Shown in pieces: positions 1 through 5,603 of a DNA stretch of 5,603 nt. Both the position numbers and the translations under genes were made by a program. The DNA is taken from positions 1 through 5,603 of the forward strand of contig RYWC01000051.1 of assembly GCA_003979335.1 (NCBI GenBank). Direction: 5' to 3'. The notes beneath the pieces are model-generated. The model was not told the DNA's origin, ran no database searches, and saw only the letters and a program-made list of their open reading frames with translations. This DNA comes from Clostridia bacterium (GTDB lineage: Bacteria; Bacillota_A; Clostridia; Christensenellales; Borkfalkiaceae). The first letter of the stretch is position 1. Each line of letters starts with the position of its first letter.

Positions 1-26
1 GTCGGGGATTTTATAAGTATGTTTTT

Positions 27-776
27 TCAGATTTCCAAAACGTCGGTCATATCGTAAAGACCTGCTGGTTTGCCGCACACCCATTTTGCGGCGCGTATTG
101 CGCCGACGGCAAACACCCTTTTTGAGCGAGCCGAATGGGAGAGGGTAATAATTTCGTCCTCGCCCGAAAAGATTACTTCGTGTTCGCCTACGATTGTTCC
201 GCCGCGCACGGCATGTATGCCGATTTCGTTTCCGCGCTTTCCGACAATGCCCTCCCTGCCGTTAAGATAATCGCGGTTTCCGCCAAACGCCGAGTTGGCT
301 CCGTCTGCAAGCATCAGCGCCGTACCCGAGGGCGCGTCTACTTTAAGGCGGTGATGCTTTTCGATTATTTCTATATCGAACTCTTCACCCAAAGTTTCCG
401 CCGCCTTTTTAACAAGCTTAACAAGAAGATTTATGCCCAGAGAGAAGTTTCCCGTTTTGAAAACCGCAACCTTTCGCGAGGCGTTTTCTATAAGATTCAA
501 ATCGTCTTTCGTATAACCCGTCGAAGCCAGAACAACGGGTATGTTTCTTTTCTGCGCCCACGCAAGTTCGTCTTTTAAAACTGCCGGAGAAGAAAAGTCA
601 ATAATTACGTCAACGCTCTCTTTTACCTCGTTAAAAGAGGTATATATGGGGGGCAATTCGTTTGAGGCGGTCAAATCTACGCCGCATACTGCCGTTAATT
701 CACTGTCGTTTTCAAGTAAAGACAGTATGTTTTTGCCCATTTTGCCGTTTATTCCGCAAATCAATACCTTTTTCAT
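27..776 (-). CDS. dapB: 4-hydroxy-tetrahydrodipicolinate reductase
   Basis: This cytoplasmic enzyme reduces the DapA product to tetrahydrodipicolinate with NAD(P)H, in the lysine/diaminopimelate pathway. The 249-residue product is at the short end of the usual range for the family (about 245-275). The N-terminal Rossmann fold opens with a nucleotide-binding loop GINGKMG (residues 8-14). The family signature around residues 137-153 (EIIEKHHRLKVDAPSGTAL) is intact, with H141/H142 and K145 corresponding to the E. coli H159/H160 and K163 catalytic region, and the substrate loop PSGTA at 149-153. The ATG overlaps the dapA stop as ATGA, which suggests translational coupling; a weak AAAGG sits only 3 bases upstream, with a GCGGGG stretch slightly further away. 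The frame ends in TGA. No terminator follows in the 26 bases left, so another operon gene could lie beyond the edge. The assignment is secure. Confidence 0.97.
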   Translation of the reverse strand: MKKVLICGINGKMGKNILSLLENDSELTAVCGVDLTASNELPPIYTSFNEVKESVDVIIDFSSPAVLKDELAWAQKRNIPVVLASTGYTKDDLNLIENASRKVAVFKTGNFSLGINLLVKLVKKAAETLGEEFDIEIIEKHHRLKVDAPSGTALMLADGANSAFGGNRDYLNGREGIVGKRGNEIGIHAVRGGTIVGEHEVIFSGEDEIITLSHSARSKRVFAVGAIRAAKWVCGKPAGLYDMTDVLEI

Positions 777-1660
777 ATGCCTTTAAGCCCCGCTTTTTTA
801 ATTTCACCCCATAATATGTCTTTGTTTACGGGTTCAAGTTCGGTCAGAGGCGAACGGGGTACGCCTGCGTTGAAGCCCAGCATATTGTATGCGGCTTTTA
901 TGGGGATGGGGTTTACTTCCAGAAAACAAGCGTCTTCCAAAGGAAGCAAAAAGTCCTGTAAAGCATTGGCTTCGTCAAGTTTATTCGCCTTTACCAAACA
1001 ATACATTTTTTTGACAAGCGAGGGCGCGATATTCGACGTTACCGAAATAAGTCCTGCGCCGCCTATCGCAAGCATAGGCAGGTTGAGGAAGTCCTCGCCC
1101 GAGTACAGGTCCATTTTTCCCCTGATGCGGCGCATCGTTTCGCACACCTGCGCCATGTTGCCGCTTGCCTCTTTAATGCCTGCCATATTGGGAAGCGCGG
1201 CAAGTTTTTCAGCCGTTTCGGGCAGAATGTTTACTGCGGTGCGTGAGGGTACGTTGTAGGCTATGACGGGTATTTTCACGCTCGCGCATATCGCGGCGTA
1301 GTACGCAAAAAGACCTTTCTGAGTGCATTTGTTGTAATAAGGAGTCACGGCGAGCACGCCGTTCGCCCCGAGCTTTTCCGCGCGGACGGAATTGGCAACG
1401 GCTTTATTCGTGTCGTTACTGCCTGTGCCGACTATAATTTTTATTCTTCCGCCGGCTTTTTTAACGGCATACTTTATGACTTCGGTTTTCTCTTCCTCGG
1501 TCATTGTAGCCGGTTCGCCTGTGGTTCCGAGCACGACCAGCGCGTCCGCGCCGCCTGAAATCTGGAACTCAATCATTTTGCCGAATTCTTCGAAATTTAC
1601 ACCGTTTTCGGTAAACGGCGTAATCATTGCGGTAAGAATACCGTTGCAAAAACCTGTCAT
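773..1660 (-). CDS. dapA: 4-hydroxy-tetrahydrodipicolinate synthase
   Basis: This enzyme condenses pyruvate with aspartate semialdehyde, the first committed step of the lysine/diaminopimelate branch, and so uses the product of the upstream asd gene. The 295 residues match the family length (E. coli 292) and form a TIM barrel of the DapA/NAL aldolase class. Visible active-site residues are T46/T47 in GTTGE, Y109 in TPYYNK, Y135 in AYNVPSRT with R140, and the Schiff-base lysine K163 in GIKEASG, equivalent to E. coli T44/T45, Y107, Y133, R138 and K161. These specific residues, plus asd and dapB on either side, favour DapA over N-acetylneuraminate lyase or other paralogues. The chosen ATG has a GTGAGG ribosome binding site 9 bases upstream. 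It lies 59 bases after asd, with no hairpin in the gap, and its TGA overlaps the dapB ATG. Confidence 0.97.
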   Translation of the reverse strand: MTGFCNGILTAMITPFTENGVNFEEFGKMIEFQISGGADALVVLGTTGEPATMTEEEKTEVIKYAVKKAGGRIKIIVGTGSNDTNKAVANSVRAEKLGANGVLAVTPYYNKCTQKGLFAYYAAICASVKIPVIAYNVPSRTAVNILPETAEKLAALPNMAGIKEASGNMAQVCETMRRIRGKMDLYSGEDFLNLPMLAIGGAGLISVTSNIAPSLVKKMYCLVKANKLDEANALQDFLLPLEDACFLEVNPIPIKAAYNMLGFNAGVPRSPLTELEPVNKDILWGEIKKAGLKGI

Positions 1661-1719
1661 AAATTAAAACCTCACAAAAAATTTCGTCTATGTATTTTAA
1701 GCGCAGAAAATTTTAAAAG

Positions 1720-2796
1720 TTAATCGAAGTAACCTTTTGCCGCAAGCAGTTCCGCTAAAAGCACCGCGCCGCCTGCCGCTCCGCGCAGGGTATTGTGCGA
1801 AAAACCTATAAACTTCCAGTCGAAAACGCTGTCTTCCCTGAGCCTGCCTGCACATACGGCCATGCCGTTTTCCGTACTGCGGTCAAGTTTGGGCTGGGGT
1901 CTGTCGTCTTCATCGAAGTAGTGCAAAAACTGTTTGGGGGCGGAGGGTAGATTTAGTTTCTGAGGTTCGCCGCAGAAATCTTTCCAGGCTTTTAAAATCT
2001 CTTCTCTTTCGGGGTTGCGTTCGAATTTGACAAAGCAAGCCGCGGTGTGTCCGTCGGAAACGGGCACCCTCAGGCACTGCGCAGTTATACGGGGGGAGGC
2101 GACGGGAACTATTTTTCCGTCCTTTATGTCGCCCCAGATTTTCAAAGGCTCGTTTTCGCTCTTTTCTTCTTCTCCGCCGATATAAGGAATTATATTGTCG
2201 CAAATTTCAGGCATGGTTTCAAATGTTTTGCCCGCGCCTGAAATAGCCTGATATGTGCATACTGCGGCTTCTTTAAGCCCGAATTTTTTCAAAGGGTGCA
2301 GAAGAGGGACATAGGATTGAAGCGAACAGTTGCTTTTTACCGCTATAAATCCGCGCTTCGTGCCAAGCCTTTTTTTCTGCGCCTCTATAATTTCATGATG
2401 TCCGGCGTTGATTTCGGGTATAATCATCGGCACGTCGTCTGTAAAGCGGTGAGCCGAATTGTTGGAAACTACGGGACATTCGAGCTTTGCGTAAGAATAT
2501 TCAAGTTCTTTCAGCTCGTCCTTTTTCATATTTACGGCGCAGAAACAAAAATCAACCTTTTCCGCTATTTTTTTTCTGTCCGCCGTAGCGTCAAGCACTG
2601 TCATTTTTGCGTATTTTTCGGGCAGGGGGGAGGGCATATGCCATTTTTTAAGCGCGTCCCCGTATGTTTTGCCGGCCGACGCCGAAGACGCGGCAAGACA
2701 GCACACCTCAAACCAAGGGTGGTTTTCCAGAAGAAGCAGAAATCTCTGCCCGACCATACCCGTTGCGCCGATTACGGCAACTTTGTACTTTTTCAT
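1720..2796 (-). CDS. asd: Aspartate-semialdehyde dehydrogenase (archaeal/fungal-type)
   Basis: It reduces aspartyl-4-phosphate to aspartate semialdehyde with NADPH, feeding lysine, diaminopimelate and the threonine/methionine branch. The 358-residue product starts at MKKYKVAVIG and has the NADP-binding loop GATGMVGQ (residues 10-17). The nucleophilic cysteine is C157 in KSNCSLQS, and the catalytic histidine is H250 in RVPVSDGHTAACF. This spacing and the RVPVSDGHT motif are typical of the archaeal/fungal subclass of Asd (about 350-360 residues), not the E. coli subclass; related proteins are also known in several Clostridia. The start at 2796 was chosen because AAAGAGG lies 8 bases upstream and the Rossmann strand begins immediately. 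A longer in-frame reading from a TTG at 2859 would translate through the riboswitch terminator and is rejected. It is the first gene of the operon and lies directly under lysine riboswitch control. Confidence 0.96.
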   Translation of the reverse strand: MKKYKVAVIGATGMVGQRFLLLLENHPWFEVCCLAASSASAGKTYGDALKKWHMPSPLPEKYAKMTVLDATADRKKIAEKVDFCFCAVNMKKDELKELEYSYAKLECPVVSNNSAHRFTDDVPMIIPEINAGHHEIIEAQKKRLGTKRGFIAVKSNCSLQSYVPLLHPLKKFGLKEAAVCTYQAISGAGKTFETMPEICDNIIPYIGGEEEKSENEPLKIWGDIKDGKIVPVASPRITAQCLRVPVSDGHTAACFVKFERNPEREEILKAWKDFCGEPQKLNLPSAPKQFLHYFDEDDRPQPKLDRSTENGMAVCAGRLREDSVFDWKFIGFSHNTLRGAAGGAVLLAELLAAKGYFD

Positions 2797-2811
2797 AATA
2801 AAAACCTCTTT

Positions 2812-2841
2812 AAAGATAAAAAACAGCGCGGCTGCGCTGTT
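2812..2841 (-). terminator. Intrinsic terminator of the lysine riboswitch (regulated attenuator)
   Basis: On the minus strand, AACAGCGC (2841-2834) pairs perfectly with GCGCTGTT (2829-2822) around an AGCC loop, giving an 8-bp GC-rich stem. A run of TTTTTTATCTTT follows immediately. The terminator ends before the asd ribosome binding site AAAGAGG, so it acts as an attenuator ahead of the operon and not as an end-of-gene terminator. Its 5' arm is also the 3' arm of the proposed antiterminator. Confidence 0.9.
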
Positions 2842-2870
2842 ATACCCGTATTCAGGCAATTTAGCGCAAC
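2831..2870 (-). promoter_or_regulatory. Antiterminator hairpin alternative to the riboswitch terminator
   Basis: Minus-strand GTTGCGCT (2870-2863) can pair with AGCGCAGC (2838-2831) over 8 bp, including one G-U, with a 24-base loop. The upstream arm covers the end of the aptamer core and the first two bases of the 3' strand of P1. The downstream arm covers most of the 5' arm of the terminator stem. It therefore cannot coexist with the terminator and competes with the folded aptamer. The inferred logic is antiterminator and expression when lysine is low, terminator when lysine is bound. Confidence 0.72.
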
Positions 2871-3041
2871 AAGCCGGCGTTTGCCGGTTGACAGTCGCAA
2901 AGGTATTAACCCTTGCGCCCGATACGGGTTAAAGGAAAAACCGTACCTCGGCGGAGGCGCCCTTTTCTGCGGTTTATTAGCGGAATTACCTTTCAAATTC
3001 CTTGCGCCGCAGTACTTTTGCCCGTCCGCTCCTCTAAATGC
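2856..3041 (-). ncRNA. Lysine riboswitch aptamer (L box)
   Basis: The leader of the asd-dapA-dapB operon matches the conserved lysine-riboswitch core read on the minus strand. P1 is formed by GCATTTAG (3041-3034) with CTAAATTGC (2864-2856), one base bulged. It is followed by the hallmark AGAGGAGCGG, then AGTA (AAAAGTACTG), AAAAGGGCGCC, CCGCCGAGG and GACTGTCA, all in the order known from the Bacillus subtilis lysC and Thermotoga aptamers. Supporting helices are GCGGA/TCCGC (3029-3025 with 2955-2951), CTGCGG/CCGCAG (3012-3007 with 2972-2967), GGTACGG/CCGTATC (2947-2941 with 2927-2921), CGCAAGG/CCTTTGCG (2917-2911 with 2903-2896) and a terminal CCGGC-AAAC-GCCGG hairpin near 2888-2875. The genes downstream make lysine, which agrees with the ligand. 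A T-box was considered and excluded. Confidence 0.95.
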
Positions 3042-3047
3042 AAAAAA

Positions 3048-3076
3048 ATTTTATCATAAAGTACGGGCAAAGTAAA
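3048..3076 (-). promoter_or_regulatory. Promoter of the asd-dapA-dapB operon
   Basis: On the minus strand a -35-like TTTACT (3076-3071) is separated by exactly 17 bases from TAAAAT (3053-3048). The TAAAAT is preceded by TGA, giving an extended -10 (TGnTAAAAT). Transcription would begin about 7 bases downstream, near 3041-3040, which coincides with the first base of riboswitch helix P1. That coincidence supports the call; the weak -35 is the main reservation. Confidence 0.7.
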
Positions 3077-3129
3077 GTTATTTTTCGCTTATTTTTAATC
3101 TTATATTTTATTTGCGCCTTTAAAACGGG

Positions 3130-3159
3130 TTGACAAGCCTTTAAATAATAGTGTAAAAT
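3130..3159 (+). promoter_or_regulatory. Promoter of the divergent surface-protein gene
   Basis: A consensus TTGACA (3130-3135) is followed after 18 bases by TAAAAT (3154-3159), a standard vegetative sigma factor arrangement, in AT-rich DNA. Transcription would start near 3166, leaving a leader of about 50 bases. A TATAAA at 3167-3172 could be an alternative -10, but it has no good -35 partner. About 53 bases separate this -35 from the -35 of the opposite promoter, so a regulator bound between them could affect both. Confidence 0.7.
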
Positions 3160-3193
3160 TAAGCGGTATAAATTAAAATCAAACTCTATGCGT

Positions 3194-3205
3194 TTTGCGC
3201 GCAAA
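3194..3205. repeat. Perfect 12-bp palindrome in the leader of the surface-protein gene
   Basis: TTTGCGCGCAAA is exactly self-complementary. It lies between the predicted transcription start and the start codon at 3218, and its last three bases are part of the AAAGG ribosome binding site (3203-3207). It could be a dimeric repressor operator or a site affecting translation. It has no spacer, so it would make a poor RNA hairpin. Chance occurrence is possible and the role is inferred. Confidence 0.35.
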
Positions 3206-3217
3206 GGCAGAGATAAA

Positions 3218-5603
3218 ATGAAATCGTTAAAAGTAAAATTTAGTTTGATATTTGCATTGGCGTTCGTAATGTTGGCGGCGCTCGGCTCCTTTTTCGGGCT
3301 GACTTACGCAAAAGCCGACAGACAGGTCAGTATTTCGGGTTCGAGTATTTTTATTACTACTTCCGACGCGAAAGTTTGGGCGAACCGCATAGGCGAAGGC
3401 GAAACGGCGGAAGATTATACTATGTTCGTGCTGACCGCCGACGGAGACGCAGTCAATTTCAGACAGAACTTAGCTTACAGATGGGTGCAGAATGTTGCGG
3501 CGCAGTCCGAAGAGGATGACGCGGCAATTATATTCGAAAAGCAGGAAGGCTGGTTCAATATGGAAATCGGCTTTTCAGACAACGGTAGCGGACTCGGGTT
3601 CGAAAAGTATATTTTAACTTTCGAAAGCCAGCAGTACACTCAGACCAAGGACGGAAAGTCCACAAACTACCTTGTTTTCGAACCGTCTGAAAGCGACGAT
3701 AAAAAAGTTAAAGTTTCTGTTGCGCATAGAGAGGATGACGACGAGGACGCGGACGAGGCGATTTCGCGCGCGGTTGAAATAGGCGAAGTTAATTACGACA
3801 GAATCAAAATAGAGTTCACCGCTCAAAGCGAAGGCACTTATACTCTTTCGGTCGGCAGACTCACTCATAACGAACTCGTATTTACAAATATCGGCAAAAC
3901 TTATTCAAAACGTTCAAGTTCTACCGTAACGCCCGTAACGCCTTTGTCGTTTACGGCAAAATTCAAAGAGGGTGAGGAAAACGCCGAAGACAATCACGGC
4001 TATGCGCTTATGACCCTTTACAATCTTAACGGTCAAAGCTTTAAAGTTACAGGCGCAAAGGAAGTCACAGACGACGGCGGCAAACATTACAGCGGCGGTA
4101 CGGTAAACGACGATACGCCCCCTGTACTCTGCCTCGATAAGGGCGTGCCTTTCCTTAAATATAACGGCGAAATTTCTTTCGATTATACGGTAATCGACGT
4201 GCTTACGTCTTCGCCCAGCCTTACAACTTCGTATTTTATGCTTACGGACAGCCAGGCGAAAGACTCGGCTTTCAAGCCCGAAGAGTATAAAGAGGACGGC
4301 GGAATTTACAGAAAGGTTACCGACAGCGACGACCAGTATATGATTCCCCATAAGGAACACTATCTGCCCACCGCCGCCGATTACGACACCGCTGTTTACG
4401 ACGATAACTTCGAGGTTAAAGCGGCTGTAAAAGTCGTTCTTAAACTTACGGATACGACGTCTACCAACGGTCAGTCAACCTACGTTCTTCTTGATTGGTT
4501 CGTCGACGACGATTATCTTATCAATTTGGGCGGCGATGAAAATAAGGCTTATATAGCTGTTACAACCGACAAGCTCGGCGCATCTTACGCATATACCCAA
4601 AACGGTCAGAGCAACCCCGACGAAAGCAATACCGATTGGGAAAATCTTAAAAAAGATTATCAGGCGGAAGTGGATAAGGCGGCGAAAAATCTCAAAGCCG
4701 GCAGTAAAAACTATTTCTATCTTCCTTCCGTAAAAAGTCTTCTCGGCGATAATTCTACGGCTTACGAAGATTTGAGTTTCTCGATTTACTACAACAACGG
4801 TTCTCAGCAGCAGAATTCGAACAAGAAGTCAAACGAACTTTCAATAAACGTCAATAAACCCGGTAAATATATTTTCACCGTTTACGCAACCGATGCCGCA
4901 GGCAACCAGATGTATTATTACAAAAACAGCGGCGGCGAGTGGGAAAAGAAAGAATTCACCACGGGCGAAATCTGGAATATGTACAACGAAAAGGAAAATA
5001 CCGAGTACGAGGATATGAGGAAATATCTGCCTTGGTTCGAGTTTGACGTTGCTATTTCTGAAATTTCGATAGACGACCCCGAAGAGCAGTCTACGGCATA
5101 TGTAGGAAGCACTTATACCCCCGATTCGTTTGAAATTAACGGCGTTTCTTATAATACGGAATACGCGTTGTATCAGTTTGAAAACAGTCTTTACGCTAAG
5201 GACAACGGCGGCGTTGCAATGACTTATGAAGATTTCATTGCAGGCAAAGACAATCTTTTAAAGAATTTCAGGCGCTATTTCACCCGTATCAAACCTGCGT
5301 CCGAGCTCAAAGAGGGCACCGACGATTACGATAAATTCCACGACTATAACTGGAACGGTTCGACCCTGACTTTCACGCCTCAGTCCGATAACGCGTTTTA
5401 CCTTATAACCTGCACGGCAAACAGTCAGGACGATGGACAGAAAGCGGTTGCTTATATGGGTATAGCCGCCGCTCCCAAAGTAGACCCGATTAAGGGCGAA
5501 GATACCTGGGTGCAGGACAATATAACTTCAATCGTGCTTTTAAGTATCGCCGGCAATAATATCGAAGTTTGCGACGCCTATCGGCATAGCAAACAATGTT
5601 GCT
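3218..5603 (+). CDS. Large secreted, probably surface-anchored protein of unknown function (3' end missing)
   Basis: The open frame runs at least 795 codons and leaves the window without a stop. The ATG at 3218 has AAAGG 10 bases upstream and starts a textbook signal peptide: basic n-region MKSLKVK, hydrophobic core at about residues 8-28, likely cleavage after AKA at 33. An in-frame ATG at 3188 has no ribosome binding site. The mature part is acidic and rich in Asp, Tyr, Asn and Ser, with a very acidic patch at 172-180 (EDDDEDADE). A Ser/Thr/Pro linker (about 231-242, TVTPVTP) seems to separate an N-terminal domain from the rest. DDTPPVL (298-304) and PGKYIFTVYATDAAGN (548-563) resemble the edges and last strands of bacterial Ig-like domains. 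A short helical stretch follows W474. Only two cysteines (C305, C732) occur before residue 780. Hydrophobic ITSIVLLSIAG (769-779) looks like the start of a C-terminal anchor but then stops abruptly. No catalytic motif is recognised; adhesin or structural surface protein is a guess. Confidence 0.85.
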   Translation, partial: MKSLKVKFSLIFALAFVMLAALGSFFGLTYAKADRQVSISGSSIFITTSDAKVWANRIGEGETAEDYTMFVLTADGDAVNFRQNLAYRWVQNVAAQSEEDDAAIIFEKQEGWFNMEIGFSDNGSGLGFEKYILTFESQQYTQTKDGKSTNYLVFEPSESDDKKVKVSVAHREDDDEDADEAISRAVEIGEVNYDRIKIEFTAQSEGTYTLSVGRLTHNELVFTNIGKTYSKRSSSTVTPVTPLSFTAKFKEGEENAEDNHGYALMTLYNLNGQSFKVTGAKEVTDDGGKHYSGGTVNDDTPPVLCLDKGVPFLKYNGEISFDYTVIDVLTSSPSLTTSYFMLTDSQAKDSAFKPEEYKEDGGIYRKVTDSDDQYMIPHKEHYLPTAADYDTAVYDDNFEVKAAVKVVLKLTDTTSTNGQSTYVLLDWFVDDDYLINLGGDENKAYIAVTTDKLGASYAYTQNGQSNPDESNTDWENLKKDYQAEVDKAAKNLKAGSKNYFYLPSVKSLLGDNSTAYEDLSFSIYYNNGSQQQNSNKKSNELSINVNKPGKYIFTVYATDAAGNQMYYYKNSGGEWEKKEFTTGEIWNMYNEKENTEYEDMRKYLPWFEFDVAISEISIDDPEEQSTAYVGSTYTPDSFEINGVSYNTEYALYQFENSLYAKDNGGVAMTYEDFIAGKDNLLKNFRRYFTRIKPASELKEGTDDYDKFHDYNWNGSTLTFTPQSDNAFYLITCTANSQDDGQKAVAYMGIAAAPKVDPIKGEDTWVQDNITSIVLLSIAGNNIEVCDAYRHSKQCC

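Noticed and set aside
135..1259. Plus-strand open frames antisense to dapB and dapA (135-578, 777-1259)
   Set aside because: They lie opposite coding frames with intact catalytic motifs, and their translations resemble no protein family.
2797..2859. N-terminal extension of asd starting at TTG 2859 (MPEYGYNS...)
   Set aside because: It would be translated from the P1 3' strand through the terminator. The internal ATG at 2796 has a good ribosome binding site and starts exactly where the family's Rossmann fold begins.
2793..2996. Possible 67-codon leader peptide on the minus strand (TTG start)
   Set aside because: It lies inside the riboswitch aptamer, has no convincing ribosome binding site, lacks a run of lysine codons expected of an attenuator peptide, and overlaps the asd start in another frame.
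2856..3041. T-box leader as an alternative to the riboswitch
   Set aside because: No T-box antiterminator consensus or specifier-loop arrangement is seen, whereas the ordered lysine-aptamer motifs all match.
2296..3075. Plus-strand open frame of 259 codons antisense to asd and to the riboswitch
   Set aside because: It runs opposite to the confident asd coding frame and through the structured aptamer, its composition (Phe/Arg/Cys-rich) is typical of an antisense shadow, and it has no promoter or ribosome binding site.
3914..4360. Minus-strand open frame of 148 codons opposite the surface-protein gene
   Set aside because: It is a shadow of the long plus-strand frame, which has a signal peptide and promoter. 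The minus-strand frames at 3614-3868 and 4918-5112 are rejected for the same reason.
5300..5603. LPXTG-type sortase anchor for the surface protein
   Set aside because: No LPXTG-like motif is visible before the window ends; only the start of a hydrophobic stretch is seen, so the anchoring mode is undetermined.

Overview
The window reads as chromosomal sequence from a low-to-moderate GC Gram-positive bacterium, most likely a Clostridia-type member of the Firmicutes. The reasons are a Firmicutes-style lysine riboswitch with a transcription terminator, purine-rich Shine-Dalgarno sites, TTGACA/TAAAAT-type promoters, and a large acidic secreted protein with a Gram-positive type signal peptide. The exact taxon cannot be read from the sequence. 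The odd length and an abrupt change in the last ~45 bases suggest the right edge may be a contig end.

Left part (27-2796, minus strand): a three-gene operon in the order asd, dapA, dapB. It covers three consecutive steps from aspartyl phosphate to tetrahydrodipicolinate, the shared route to lysine and to meso-diaminopimelate for cell-wall peptidoglycan. All three proteins look full length and keep their recognisable catalytic motifs. dapA and dapB overlap by four bases (ATGA). No terminator is visible in the 26 bases after dapB, so the operon may continue off the left edge.

Intergenic part (2797-3217): a promoter on the minus strand leads directly into a lysine riboswitch aptamer (about 3041-2856). 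It is followed by an antiterminator/terminator switch and then the asd ribosome binding site. The pairings can be worked out by eye: lysine binding should stabilise P1, block the antiterminator, and let the terminator at about 2841-2812 form, turning the operon off. A second promoter on the plus strand drives the divergent gene. Its leader contains a perfect 12-bp palindrome just ahead of the start codon.

Right part (3218-5603, plus strand): one long open frame of at least 795 codons, cut by the window edge. It encodes a secreted, acidic, Asp/Tyr/Asn-rich protein with a clear signal peptide and Ig-like beta-sandwich signatures. What looks like the beginning of a C-terminal membrane anchor breaks off into unusual sequence in the last ~17 codons. 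Its function is unknown, and nothing links it to lysine synthesis except the shared divergent intergenic region.

I see no mobile element, CRISPR array, tRNA or rRNA. I do not find convincing evidence of a new multi-gene system. The points most worth checking are the riboswitch logic, the unidentified surface protein, and the discontinuity at its visible end.
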